Source: Hymenobacter sp. CRA2
Lineage (GTDB): Bacteria; Bacteroidota; Bacteroidia; Cytophagales; Hymenobacteraceae
Assembly (NCBI RefSeq): GCF_002007105.1
Contig: NZ_MVBC01000003.1
Coordinates: 248,001-312,000 of the forward strand
DNA length: 64,000 nucleotides
Direction of reading: 5' to 3'
Part shown: positions 16,600 to 25,322 of the stretch, in pieces
Layout of the letters: each line of letters opens with the position of its first letter
How positions within the stretch are numbered: the stretch's first letter is position 1
Translations under genes and position numbers: made by a program
The notes under the pieces: generated by a model
What the model was told of the DNA's origin: nothing
The model's database searches: none
The model's input: the letters and a program-made list of their open reading frames with translations, nothing else

Positions 16600-19215
16600 T
16601 TACACGCCCGGAATCTGCACGTCCACGTTGGTGAAGCGGATGGTGCCGTCTTCCAGCTCGGCTTCCACTACGGCGTCCTTGCTCACCTTGCCCGAGAGAA
16701 TGTCCTTCGACAGCTCGTTGAGCACCAGGCGCTGCAACACGCGCTTCAGCGGACGGGCACCGAAGGTCGGGTCGAAGCCCTGCTCGCCGAGGAAGTCCAG
16801 GACCTCATCGGTGGCTTCCAGGCGGATGCCGGCTTCTTCCAGGCGCTGCTGGATCTGCTTGAACTGGATGTCGACAATCTTGCGAATCTCCTTGCGCTTG
16901 AGCGGCTGGAACATCACGATTTCGTCAATGCGGTTCAGGAACTCGGGGCGCATGTGCTGCTTCAGCCGCTCGATGACTTCCTCGCGGGTGCGGTCCACCA
17001 CTTCCTCGTGGTTGTACTCGTTCAGCTCCTTGAAATTGCGCTGGATGATGTCGGCGCCCGTGTTCGAGGTCATGATGATGATGGTGTTCTTGAAGTTGGC
17101 CACCCGACCCTTGTTGTCGGTGAGGCGGCCGTCGTCGAGCACCTGCAGCAGGATGTTGAACACGTCCGGGTGGGCCTTTTCGATTTCGTCGAGCAGAATC
17201 ACCGAGTAGGGCTTGCGGCGCACGGCCTCGGTCAGCTGCCCGCCTTCGTCGTAGCCCACGTAGCCGGGAGGCGCCCCGATCAGGCGCGAGGTGGCGTGGC
17301 GCTCCTGGTACTCCGACATGTCGATGCGCACCATGGCATTTTCGTCGTTGAACAGGTACTCGGCCAGGGCCTTGGCCAGCTCGGTTTTCCCGACGCCAGT
17401 CGTGCCGAGGAAGATAAACGAGCCGATGGGGCGCTTCGGGTCCTGCAAACCGGCGCGGGAACGACGCACGGCGTCCGAAATGGCCGCAATGGCTTCCGAC
17501 TGACCCGCCACGCGCTTGCCCAGCTCGGCTTCGAGGTTGAGCAGCTTCTCGCGGTCCGACTGCAGCATCTTGCTCACCGGGATGCCGGTCCACTTGGCCA
17601 CCACGTCGGCAATGTCCTCGTGCGTCACTACTTCCTGCAGCATGGAGCCGCCGTCCTTGTTGGCGTTGGCTTGCTCCTGCAGGGTCTTCAGCTGGGCTTC
17701 GGCTTCCTGGATTTTGCCGTAGCGCAGCTCGGCCACGCGGCCGTAGTCGCCCTGGCGCTCGGCCTGCTCGGCTTCCACCTTGAAGCGGTCGATGCTTTCC
17801 TTCACCGTCTGGATGTTGGTCAGCACGTCCTTTTCGCCCTGCCAGCGGGCCTTCAGCGAGTCGCGCTTTTCCGACAGCTCGGCCAACTCCTTGTTCAGGA
17901 CGGCCTCGCGGTCCTTGTTTTCCTCGCGGCGGATGGCCTCGCGCTCAATCTCCAGCTGCATGATGCGGCGTTGCACCTCGTCGAGCTCCACGGGCATGGA
18001 GTTCAGCTCGATGCGGAGCTTGGCGGCCGCCTCGTCCATCAGGTCGATGGCCTTGTCGGGCAGGAAACGGTCGGTGATGTAGCGGCTGGATAGCTCCACG
18101 GCGGCAATGACGGCGTCGTCGGTGATGCGCACGCCGTGGTGCAGCTCGTACTTCTCCTTGATGCCGCGCATGATGCTGATGGCGTCCTCAATGGTCGGCT
18201 CGTCCACCATCACGGCCTGGAAGCGGCGCTCCAGGGCCTTGTCCTTCTCGATGTACTTCTGGTACTCCTTGAGGGTGGTGGCGCCGATGGAGTGCAGCTC
18301 CCCGCGGGCCAGGGCGGGCTTGAGCAGGTTGGCCGCGTCCATGGCGCCCTCGCCGCCCGCGCCGGCCCCGATCAGCGTGTGCATCTCGTCGATGAACAGA
18401 ATGATCTGGCCTTCGGAGTCGGTGACTTCCTTGATGACGGATTTGAGGCGCTCCTCAAACTCGCCCTTGTACTTGGCACCGGCGATGAGCAGGCCCATGT
18501 CCAGCGACATGATGACCTTGTCCTTGAGGTTCTCGGGCACGTCGCCGGCCACGATGCGCTGGGCCAAGCCCTCCACGATGGCGGTTTTGCCCACGCCAGG
18601 CTCCCCGAGCAGCACAGGGTTGTTCTTGGTGCGGCGCGAGAGAATCTGCAGCACGCGGCGGATTTCCTCGTCGCGGCCGATGACCGGGTCCATCTTGCCC
18701 GAGCGCACCTGCTCGTTGAGGTTGCGGGCGTAGCGGTTCAGGCTCTGGTACTGGTCCTCGGCCGACTGCGAGGTCACTTTGCGGCCGCCCCGCAGTTCTT
18801 TGATGGCGGCTTTGAGGTCTTTGAGGTTGAAGCCCGTGTCCTTGAGCAGGGTGGCAACCTGGTCGCGGCCGTCCACGAGGGCCAGCAGCATATGCTCCAC
18901 CGACACGTACTCGTCGCCGAACTCCTTGAGGAAGCCGTTGGCGCGCTGCACGGCGGCGGCGGCTTCGTTGGCGAGGTAGGGCGAACCGCCGCTCACCTTC
19001 GGATAGCCGTTGACGATGGCATCCAGGCGCGGGGTCAGGATGTTCAGGTTGACGCCGAGCTTCCCAGCGAGGAAGCCGGTCACGTTTTCATCCACCTGAA
19101 AGAGGGCTTTCAGGAGGTGGCCCGTCTCGATGGCCTGCTGCTGATGGCCGCCGGCAATTTCGGTGGCCTTCTGCACGGCCTCCTGGGCCTTGATGGTGAA
19201 GTTGTTGAAGTTCAT
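16600..19215 (-). CDS. clpB: ATP-dependent disaggregase ClpB
   Basis: An 871-residue Hsp100 chaperone that, with DnaK, pulls proteins out of aggregates. The order is an N-terminal Clp repeat domain (1-145), AAA-1 with Walker A GEPGVGKT (about 205) and Walker B in [13 protein letters not shown], a coiled-coil M domain (about 400-530), and AAA-2 with Walker A GTTGVGKT (about 610). The length equals the family norm. It is monocistronic, with a terminator close behind. GC content returns to genome average here, between the IS elements and the AT-rich SIR2 gene. Confidence 0.97.
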   Translation of the reverse strand: MNFNNFTIKAQEAVQKATEIAGGHQQQAIETGHLLKALFQVDENVTGFLAGKLGVNLNILTPRLDAIVNGYPKVSGGSPYLANEAAAAVQRANGFLKEFGDEYVSVEHMLLALVDGRDQVATLLKDTGFNLKDLKAAIKELRGGRKVTSQSAEDQYQSLNRYARNLNEQVRSGKMDPVIGRDEEIRRVLQILSRRTKNNPVLLGEPGVGKTAIVEGLAQRIVAGDVPENLKDKVIMSLDMGLLIAGAKYKGEFEERLKSVIKEVTDSEGQIILFIDEMHTLIGAGAGGEGAMDAANLLKPALARGELHSIGATTLKEYQKYIEKDKALERRFQAVMVDEPTIEDAISIMRGIKEKYELHHGVRITDDAVIAAVELSSRYITDRFLPDKAIDLMDEAAAKLRIELNSMPVELDEVQRRIMQLEIEREAIRREENKDREAVLNKELAELSEKRDSLKARWQGEKDVLTNIQTVKESIDRFKVEAEQAERQGDYGRVAELRYGKIQEAEAQLKTLQEQANANKDGGSMLQEVVTHEDIADVVAKWTGIPVSKMLQSDREKLLNLEAELGKRVAGQSEAIAAISDAVRRSRAGLQDPKRPIGSFIFLGTTGVGKTELAKALAEYLFNDENAMVRIDMSEYQERHATSRLIGAPPGYVGYDEGGQLTEAVRRKPYSVILLDEIEKAHPDVFNILLQVLDDGRLTDNKGRVANFKNTIIIMTSNTGADIIQRNFKELNEYNHEEVVDRTREEVIERLKQHMRPEFLNRIDEIVMFQPLKRKEIRKIVDIQFKQIQQRLEEAGIRLEATDEVLDFLGEQGFDPTFGARPLKRVLQRLVLNELSKDILSGKVSKDAVVEAELEDGTIRFTNVDVQIPGV

Positions 19216-19478
19216 AGGTCTAAGTCCGGTTCAGGTGCTTTGGCTAAAAGCTGATACGGGCTTAGCAAATGGCGGGCTACTTCCGAAAAGCGGACTTTTT
19301 GGCTGGTTTTGTGGCCTTTGATCGATGCTGTGTATGCAAACTTGTCATAACTTGATGTGGGGCTTTTATATGAACGAAGCAGATTAATGCGGTAGATAGA
19401 GGTCGTATCAATATCATGGGAACATGCGTCATTAAATAATAATACTGAGTATCTTCACATCGGATAAACTCTTTTTTT
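19216..19478. other. Divergent intergenic region, composition boundary
   Basis: The gap between the clpB start and the SIR2 gene start changes from GC-rich to AT-rich at about 19320-19370. It should carry the clpB promoter (leftward) and the SIR2 gene promoter (rightward). I see no inverted repeat or insertion-sequence end here. Confidence 0.5.
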
Positions 19479-21359
19479 ATGAATAAAGAAAACTTGTTTC
19501 AAGCTATACGACATGGGGATGTCGCGCTTTGGGTAGGGGCTGGCTTCTCTTTATACGCAGGGTATCCTACAGGGGCACAGTTAGTAAAATCCATATATTC
19601 TAAATTATCCAAAGAAGAACAGCAGCTAATATCTTCTGAATTGCCATTGCCTCTTTTTACTGAAAAATGTATAAACCTTCGGTTAGGCAATAGGAATAGT
19701 GTTCTAAGAGCGGTTGTTGAAGAACTCCGAATCAGACCTAAGACGATGAAGTATCATGAAATGCTTTCGAAAGTGCCTTTTATTGATACGATAATTACCA
19801 CTAATTATGATGAGCTTTTTGAAAGAGCTTACGGTGACGAACGAATTCATAAAGTTGTTCAATCACTTGATTTGCCTTTTATAAACAACGCTAAGACGGT
19901 TCTTTATAAATTGCATGGCGAGCTTGCTAATCCTGCTTCAATAATTGTATCAGAAGGAGATTTTAGAAGTTTTTATTCAAAGAAGGATTTGCTGTTGTGG
20001 AAAGTTATTGAAGGAATGATGGCAACGAAGACGTTAGTATTTTTAGGTTATAGTTTGGACGACCCTAATATTTTGTCAATGTTTGAATATGTTTTGGGGT
20101 CTTTGCCGAGTGTGATGAAAGAAGCATACTTAATAGCTCCGAACCTTAATACGATTAAGGTTAAGGAATTGGCTATGAAAAACGTTGTATATATAAATTC
20201 AACGGGAGAGGATTTTGTTGAAGATCTAATTAAATACTTTAAAGATAATTTATTGTTAGATGCTAGTAATGGCGTTGTTTCTGGAGATAAGGCTAGGGCA
20301 ATGCTGAAAAATTTGGGTTTAAATTTTATTGGCAGCCTTAATAAGGAAGGTGTTAGTATAGATGGGTTATATAAACAAGATGGCACTTATAACTATGAGC
20401 TTAATTTTACAATGAAAGGGGATTCGGTTTATACAGATCAATTGCGTAAGTTGGATAGAGGTGAAATCCTTGGGGCAATATCAATCCCATACTCAGATTT
20501 TTTGCATATTGAGTTTCGTGCTGAAGGCTTCAGGTTGCCTGTAAACACTGAATTTCTCTATATCGAAAAAGCAGCAGCATTTGATAAGTTAGTTGATTTG
20601 CTATTTGATGATGGTGTTAGTTATTCTGACTTGCATATAAAATTGTATGGGGCATTGGGTAAGATAAAAATAGTTGTTCGTTACAAGCATGTTGTAATGG
20701 AATTCACTGTAGGTAAAATAAGGAAAGGTGTTTCTGATGTAAACTTTGCAATTACTCATGATGATAAAAAGTTTAAATCAGTGTCTGCTGAAAAGGAGAT
20801 ATATTCATTGTTGAGTAAATTTGCTTCTGGTGAATCGTTTAAGTTGTTTGATGTAGATGGTGAAGTGTATTCTAATAAAATTGAATCGAGAGAGTTAGTT
20901 AAATATGCAGATGGAATGATTAGATACTTTAATGATTTAAATGCTATAGAACGTCATTTTTCAGTTGTATTTAAAAATATGGATGTTGAGTCTAATTATT
21001 ATTCTGAAGTAGAGATGCTGGCTAATATCATTAATAATTCTGTTTTGCAAATAAAATTTGAAGTGCCTTATAAGGTTGATAAAGATGAAAACAATGCCTC
21101 CTTAGTAAGGGATAATATTAGAGGTGGTAAAGGTGATTTGGTTGTTACTGCTAAGTGTAAGTATAATATGAGCTTTGAAATATATGGAAAGGAGTTTGGT
21201 GTAGAGTTTGCTAAAACATATCTAATAATGGATGGTTATATAAAAGAAGGGGAAAAGGGTAATAGTAAGGTGTATGTAGTGGGTAGCAAGTCTAAAAAAG
21301 CTCAATTGAATTATGAATATCCTGCGACAGACAATCCGCCGTTTAATATATCTGTTTAG
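19479..21359 (+). CDS. SIR2-like protein, candidate antiphage defence gene
   Basis: A 626-residue soluble protein. The N-terminal 230 residues are a SIR2_2-type NAD-binding domain: GAGFS at 20-24, TTNYD at 107-111, KLHG with the candidate catalytic His146, and FLGYSLDDPNI at 188-198. The remaining about 390 residues, rich in predicted strands and without helices long enough to span a membrane, are not recognised and could be a phage-sensing or oligomerisation part. SIR2 domains of this sort deplete NAD in Thoeris, DSR and SIR2-HerA systems (family knowledge). It stands alone, in DNA far more AT-rich than its neighbours (14 of 60 G/C in the line from 20221), a sign of transfer. Confidence 0.85.
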   Translation: MNKENLFQAIRHGDVALWVGAGFSLYAGYPTGAQLVKSIYSKLSKEEQQLISSELPLPLFTEKCINLRLGNRNSVLRAVVEELRIRPKTMKYHEMLSKVPFIDTIITTNYDELFERAYGDERIHKVVQSLDLPFINNAKTVLYKLHGELANPASIIVSEGDFRSFYSKKDLLLWKVIEGMMATKTLVFLGYSLDDPNILSMFEYVLGSLPSVMKEAYLIAPNLNTIKVKELAMKNVVYINSTGEDFVEDLIKYFKDNLLLDASNGVVSGDKARAMLKNLGLNFIGSLNKEGVSIDGLYKQDGTYNYELNFTMKGDSVYTDQLRKLDRGEILGAISIPYSDFLHIEFRAEGFRLPVNTEFLYIEKAAAFDKLVDLLFDDGVSYSDLHIKLYGALGKIKIVVRYKHVVMEFTVGKIRKGVSDVNFAITHDDKKFKSVSAEKEIYSLLSKFASGESFKLFDVDGEVYSNKIESRELVKYADGMIRYFNDLNAIERHFSVVFKNMDVESNYYSEVEMLANIINNSVLQIKFEVPYKVDKDENNASLVRDNIRGGKGDLVVTAKCKYNMSFEIYGKEFGVEFAKTYLIMDGYIKEGEKGNSKVYVVGSKSKKAQLNYEYPATDNPPFNISV

Positions 21360-21375
21360 TGAAGTTTGAGAATAA

Positions 21376-21430
21376 AAAAGCAGCGAAGCTGGTGAGTTCC
21401 TTCACTCCGCTTCGCTGCGTTCAGGATGAC
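21376..21430. repeat. Hairpin after the SIR2 gene
   Basis: GCAGCGAAG (21380-21388) pairs with CTTCGCTGC (21410-21418), with an inner GTGA/TCAC stem and an A-run on the left. It resembles dispersed CTTCGCTGCGTTCAGGATGA repeats of Bacteroidota and may also terminate the SIR2 transcript. It coincides with the return to high GC. Confidence 0.6.
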
Positions 21431-21525
21431 AGGCGACTGGGGCTGCTGATGTGGTTATCCGTTACTGTTGCTTCCCCGGCGTCTCCGGGCTGCTTTTCTG
21501 CTTGCCGGGGATGATAAAGCTATTG

Positions 21526-21972
21526 CTACTGCAGCGGTTGACCAGCAGGCAAGGCGGGCGGCGCATCAATCCAGTTTTCCAGCCGGATGCCCGCAAGCTC
21601 GCCGAAGTGGCGGATGTTGCGCGTGACCAGGGTGAGGCCGTAGGCCAGGGTGGTGCAGCCAATGAGCAAGTCGAAATCATCCTGTGGGCGGCCGATGCTG
21701 CGCAGGCGGGCCTTTTCGGCCCCGTACAGCTCAAAGCAGGTGGCAATGGGGAGGATGCGGCTGGCAAACAGCTGCTGGATTTTCGTCAGGTTCTGGCGGT
21801 TGGCTGCTTGGCGCGTCGGGGCGCTTTTGGCAATGCCGTAGATGAGTTCGGCTATGGTCAGTTCGCTGATGAAGCAGTTTTGCACACCAACCGCATCAAA
21901 TTTGGTGGATAAGGCTGCTTCGCCTTTCAGGAAATAGATGCAGATGTTCGTGTCGAGCAGGTATCGGCTCAT
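21526..21972 (-). CDS. vapC: PIN-domain toxin (VapC-like)
   Basis: A 148-residue PIN ribonuclease. Acidic residues of the active site are Asp7 in LLDTNICIY, Glu42 in LTIAELIYG and Asp101 in DDFDLLIG, with TRNIRHF at the end of the fold. VapC toxins cut tRNA or rRNA when free of the antitoxin. Its ATG overlaps the stop of the upstream small gene by 4 bases, the usual antitoxin-toxin order. It converges with the SIR2 gene, 166 bp away. Confidence 0.9.
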   Translation of the reverse strand: MSRYLLDTNICIYFLKGEAALSTKFDAVGVQNCFISELTIAELIYGIAKSAPTRQAANRQNLTKIQQLFASRILPIATCFELYGAEKARLRSIGRPQDDFDLLIGCTTLAYGLTLVTRNIRHFGELAGIRLENWIDAPPALPAGQPLQ

Positions 21973-22220
21973 AGCTCTATTTCCCGGTCACGGAAGTGAC
22001 GGGCTTCGCGTAATTGCTTGGCCAACTCCTCGCCGGTTTCTTCGGACTGCCAAGCCCCAAATAGCTCGTGCATCAGGCGTTGTTGCTCAGCAGCAGATAA
22101 TGCGGTGGTGGTGGCGGGGTGCGGAATGACGGTAGCCGTGGTTTCGGGCAGGCTTTGCAGCAGGCGCAGCACGTTGGCGGCTTGGTCGTCGGGAAATTCC
22201 AGTTCGAGGGCGAGTTTCAT
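21969..22220 (-). CDS. Putative antitoxin of the VapC-like toxin
   Basis: An 83-residue protein whose first 25 residues (MKLALELEFPDDQAANVLRL) form a likely strand-helix and whose C-terminal half is strongly charged (EETGEELAKQLREARHF), as expected for a toxin-wrapping tail. I do not recognise a DNA-binding fold with certainty. It is the first gene of the pair and overlaps vapC by 4 bases. Confidence 0.75.
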   Translation of the reverse strand: MKLALELEFPDDQAANVLRLLQSLPETTATVIPHPATTTALSAAEQQRLMHELFGAWQSEETGEELAKQLREARHFRDREIEL

Positions 22221-22256
22221 GGCTAGCTAAGATACGGGGCAGGGCTTTAAGGCAGT

Positions 22257-22320
22257 AACCCAACCAGCCGGCCGCACAAATTCACCGGATTGGTGGATTG
22301 TGCGGCCGGCGGGTTGGGTT
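22257..22320. terminator. Long hairpin between vapB-like gene and the next gene
   Basis: Two 23-base arms (22257-22279 and 22298-22320) pair with one mismatch around an 18-base loop; the arms contain GCCGGCCGCACAA. It lies downstream of the minus-strand gene at 22390-23085 and upstream of the antitoxin gene, so termination of the former is the likeliest role; no T-run follows. Confidence 0.5.
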
Positions 22321-22329
22321 AACTATCTG

Positions 22330-22373
22330 GCGTCAGCACGCGAGATGTCTCGACAAGCTCGACATGACGTTCT
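22330..22373. repeat. GAGATGTCTCG element, half copy
   Basis: One arm of the dispersed inverted-repeat family (GCGAGATGTCTCGACAAGC, then TCGACATGACGTTCT) is present without a matching second arm. Confidence 0.75.
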
Positions 22374-22389
22374 TTGTATAGTTGCCAAG

Positions 22390-23085
22390 TTACCCCAGCT
22401 TCTCCGGTGTCCCGTCGTTGCCGCCTTTGTGCTTGCCTTTGCGGTCGATGACGAGGCGGGCGGCTTGGATGCGCTGGTAGAACTCGGGGTGGGAGCGGGC
22501 GTACTTGCGCAGGCTGCGGTCGAGGCGGTCTTCGAGGAGGGTGGCCAGGTCGGAGAACTTGGCTTTGATGGCGAGGCGGGCGGCTTTGGCGTCGCTGATT
22601 TGCTGGCGCGGGTCGTTTTTGCTGCCCTGGAAGGCGGTGAGGGCGTCTTGCAGCTCCTGCAGGCGCTCCGGGGTTACGCCGTAGTCTTCGAGGGGTTTGG
22701 TGTGGGCGTTGGCGAGGTCGAGGAGGTCCTGGGCTGCGTCGGTGAGGGCGGTGGCGCGCAGGTTGATGAGGGTGCCGTAGCTGTGGTTGGCGGCAGCCTG
22801 GATGGTGCGGTCTTTCAGGGCGGTGCCGTAGGCGTACAGGTCGCCGGCTATTTCCCCGGCGCTGGTGGCTAGCAGCTCGCGGCGGTCGGTCTTGGCGGCG
22901 GTTTTGCCTTTGCTGAGGCGCTGGGTTTGCTGGCGCAGCGGGCCGAGGTCGTTGGTGAGCTGCTGCAGCTCGGCGAGGGCTAGTTGGAGGGCTTTGTCCT
23001 GCTGGTAGGGACCGGGGTCTTGCTGGAGGGCGAGCAGGGTGTTTTGGGCGGCGGTGAGCCGGTTGTCTTGTTTGGCAGTAAGCAT
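22390..23085 (-). CDS. Hypothetical helical protein
   Basis: A 231-residue protein without signal peptide or membrane helix, predicted to be almost wholly helical, Gln- and Leu-rich with coiled-coil character (for example TNDLGPLRQQTQRLSKGK) and ending in a basic, disordered Lys/Gly tail. I recognise no family. It is flanked by a long hairpin at its 3' end and by the 21-bp tandem array on its 5' side. Confidence 0.65.
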   Translation of the reverse strand: MLTAKQDNRLTAAQNTLLALQQDPGPYQQDKALQLALAELQQLTNDLGPLRQQTQRLSKGKTAAKTDRRELLATSAGEIAGDLYAYGTALKDRTIQAAANHSYGTLINLRATALTDAAQDLLDLANAHTKPLEDYGVTPERLQELQDALTAFQGSKNDPRQQISDAKAARLAIKAKFSDLATLLEDRLDRSLRKYARSHPEFYQRIQAARLVIDRKGKHKGGNDGTPEKLG

Positions 23086-23226
23086 AAGGGGAATGCGGGT
23101 ATGGGGTAAAAGTGGAAATCAGACGAAGCGAATAGGTGTGCGCAGTGGTAGGATAGGGGCGAAGCTCAAGAATAGGAATATTCGGGAAGATTATGGTAAT
23201 ACCACCGCCGGAAAATGTGTGACCAG

Positions 23227-23440
23227 GCTTTGGACGGTTGGGGCTGAGCTTTGGACGGTCGCGTCTGGGCTTTGGATGACTGGGGCCGGGCTTTGGATGG
23301 CTGCGGCCGGGGTTTGGCGGGTGTGTCCGGGCTTTGGGCGCTTGGGACCGGGTTTTGGATGCCTCGGGTTAGGCTTTGGAAGAGTGGGGCCGTGCTTTGG
23401 CCGCTCGGGACTGAGCTTTGGGTGAGTGGGGCCGGGGTTG
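23227..23440. repeat. Tandem array of a 21-bp unit, about ten copies
   Basis: Degenerate units of the form GCTTTGGNNGNNTGGGGCCGG follow one another, nearly all 21 bp long; one unit near 23311-23330 is 20 bp and so breaks the heptapeptide frame. The plus strand is strongly G-rich. The array fills the gap between two divergent genes and does not look like conserved coding sequence. Confidence 0.85.
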
Positions 23441-23516
23441 GGAGAGGTGCGTCGCGGGTGCCGGGCAGTCGAAGCGGTGCTTTACCTTTGAAGGCTTATA
23501 CCCCGCTGGTATTGCC

Positions 23517-24182
23517 ATGATTTTACTAGACTTAGATTTAAACCGCGAAATAGCCTTTGTAAAGAAGGCAATGACCATTTTGGGCGTGGCCTTGGTGGTG
23601 CTGGTTGCGTGGATGGCTTACAAGGGCTGGCGGCGGCTGCGGCAGCCGGTGCGCCGGGCCGACGCGTCGGTGAATTGGGGGGCGACGCTGGCGAGCTGGG
23701 CCGGAGGCGTGGTGCTGGTGTTACCGGCCAGCGTGTTATTGTTCTTGTTAGTGAGTAACATCGTAGGGCAGCAGCAGCGGCTGGGGGCGCTGCAGGATCG
23801 GTACCGGGCCCAGCGGGAGCAGCTGCTGACTACTTATCACCTGGATACGGCGACCAGCACCTACCCCCGGGCCGGCGACTACCGCTTCGACCTCTCGCTG
23901 CGCGCCGACAGTACCTTTTCCCTGGCTACCACCCTGCCGCGGTACCAGAAAAGCTACGCGGGGCGCTGGCGCCTGGTGGATACCCACAACGGAAAACTGG
24001 CGGTGGAGCTGCGGGGGGCGGACGCGTTTGCGCAGCATTTGGAAACCCAGGACCTGGATTCGCTTTCGTACCTGATGTTCTACAAAAGCTGCGCGGCGCC
24101 CTACGATACGTGCTACGTCGTGCGGCTGCGCAAGGAAGGCGCGGCGGAGCAGCAGGCGCGGCCGGTGGCTACCGGGGAATGA
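23517..24182 (+). CDS. Hypothetical membrane protein with two helices
   Basis: A 221-residue protein with helices at about 20-38 and 60-84 and a C-terminal domain of about 130 residues that should lie outside the cytoplasm (DYRFDLSLRADSTFSLATTL...YAGRWRLV), reminiscent of small lipocalin-like modules. The ATG at 23517 is preferred because upstream lies the tandem array; an internal ATG at 23571 is also possible. Function unknown. Confidence 0.65.
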   Translation: MILLDLDLNREIAFVKKAMTILGVALVVLVAWMAYKGWRRLRQPVRRADASVNWGATLASWAGGVVLVLPASVLLFLLVSNIVGQQQRLGALQDRYRAQREQLLTTYHLDTATSTYPRAGDYRFDLSLRADSTFSLATTLPRYQKSYAGRWRLVDTHNGKLAVELRGADAFAQHLETQDLDSLSYLMFYKSCAAPYDTCYVVRLRKEGAAEQQARPVATGE

Positions 24183-24197
24183 GGCGCCTCGTGTGCG

Positions 24198-24243
24198 CCT
24201 CACCCCCCGGCCCCCTCTCCGAAAGGGAGAGGGGGAGCCTGAC
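24198..24243. repeat. CTCACCCCCCGGCCCCCTCTCC repeat, copy 1
   Basis: A G/C-rich hairpin (CCCCCTCTCC...GGGAGAGGGGG) of about 45 bp just after a stop codon. A second copy in the opposite orientation lies directly before the RND permease gene (38682-38727). Confidence 0.8.
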
Positions 24244-24328
24244 GAAGCCATAGGGGTGGTTTGCGCGTGTATCAGCGGAGGAAAGCCGCTTCAATGGACT
24301 GCTTGACCGACGAGGCACCTGGGCGACG

Positions 24329-25078
24329 CTAGGGCTGCTGGAAAAGGCGGATGGTGTAGTCGAGCAGGCTTTGGTCGCCGACCTGCCCGTGGCCGGGAAT
24401 GACTACCTGCACCTGGGGGTAGGCCTGCTTGACCTGCTGCACCGTGGCGGGCCAGGCTTGCACGTTGGCGTCGGCGAGGTTGCCTTTGGTAGCGTTCAGC
24501 TCCTTGACGAGGCAGCCGCCGAAGAGGACCTGCTCGTCGGGGAAGTAGCCCACGATGTTGTCGCGGGTGTGGCCTTCGCCGAAGAATGTGGCGTAGACCT
24601 TGGCGCGGCCCACTTTCAGGGTGCGGCGGTTGCGGAAGCCGTGCTGGGGCACGTTGGCCTGGCGCTGGCGGGCGTAGGCAATGGTCTGCGCGTTGGCGTA
24701 GGAGGGGATGCGGTGGCGCGCAAACGCCGGCAGGCCGCCCACGCAGTCGTCGTGGAAGTGCGTGGGCACTACCGCCTTGATTTGGCAGTGCAGCTCGTTG
24801 CTGATCCAGTTGATCAGCTCCTCGGATTCCGGGTTGTTGGCAGGCGTATCGAAGATGACCGTCTGCTGGCCGCTGCGCACAATCATGCCGTTGCAGGGCA
24901 CCTTGCCGTAGGTGTCGGTGGCCAGAAACGAGGTATGCACAAAGACGTTCGGGGCAACCTGCGTGACGGTCAGGGCGCTGGACTGGTAGACGGTTTTGCT
25001 GGCGGCGGGCGCGGTTTGGCTAACGCAGGGCGGGGTGACCAGCGTCAGCAGCAGGGCAAGGGCGAGCAGCAGTTTCAT
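24329..25078 (-). CDS. Metallo-beta-lactamase, subclass B1 type
   Basis: A 249-residue exported enzyme with a signal peptide (about 1-20). All six zinc ligands of subclass B1 are present in order: His107, His109 and Asp111 in HFHDDCVGG, His170 in GEGHTRDN, Cys189 in FGGCLVKE and His230 in PGHG. Such enzymes hydrolyse penicillins, cephalosporins and usually carbapenems in the periplasm. No integron, transposon or regulator flanks it, so it looks like a resident chromosomal gene like those of other Bacteroidota. Activity towards particular drugs cannot be read from sequence. Confidence 0.92.
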   Translation of the reverse strand: MKLLLALALLLTLVTPPCVSQTAPAASKTVYQSSALTVTQVAPNVFVHTSFLATDTYGKVPCNGMIVRSGQQTVIFDTPANNPESEELINWISNELHCQIKAVVPTHFHDDCVGGLPAFARHRIPSYANAQTIAYARQRQANVPQHGFRNRRTLKVGRAKVYATFFGEGHTRDNIVGYFPDEQVLFGGCLVKELNATKGNLADANVQAWPATVQQVKQAYPQVQVVIPGHGQVGDQSLLDYTIRLFQQP

Positions 25079-25117
25079 AAGCGGGAGTGCAAGGCGGAGG
25101 CTTCGGCAATCGTTGGG

Positions 25118-25265
25118 CGCCTATCCGACAAGTGGCACCGACTGAAACAGGCGGTCATGTCGAGCGCAGTCGAGACATCTCGCGTGCTGACGTCAGGTAG
25201 TAGACCTCATTCAACGAGGGAATTACTATCCAGCGAGATGTCTCGACTGCGCTCGATAGGACGAA
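25118..25265. repeat. GAGATGTCTCG inverted-repeat element, copy 3, with 5' extension
   Basis: Arms at about 25151-25183 and 25233-25264 flank a variable loop. The 33 bases before the left arm (GCCTATCCGACAAGTGGCAC and on) recur almost unchanged at 27275, so the mobile or duplicated unit is longer than the palindrome. It lies between the lactamase and DUF808 genes. Confidence 0.8.
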
Positions 25266-25322
25266 CTATATGAGGCAACGAAGCGGTAGCCCAGGCCTGC
25301 CTGTTCAGGCAAGGTGGGGAGC

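Noticed and set aside
23227-23440. 21-bp array as CRISPR or as a heptapeptide-repeat gene
   Set aside because: Units follow directly without spacers, and a 20-bp unit breaks the frame, so neither reading is supported.
24329-25078. The lactamase-fold protein as a glyoxalase II or other hydrolase
   Set aside because: Cys189 in FGGCLVKE and the spacing of all ligands are specific to subclass B1 lactamases.
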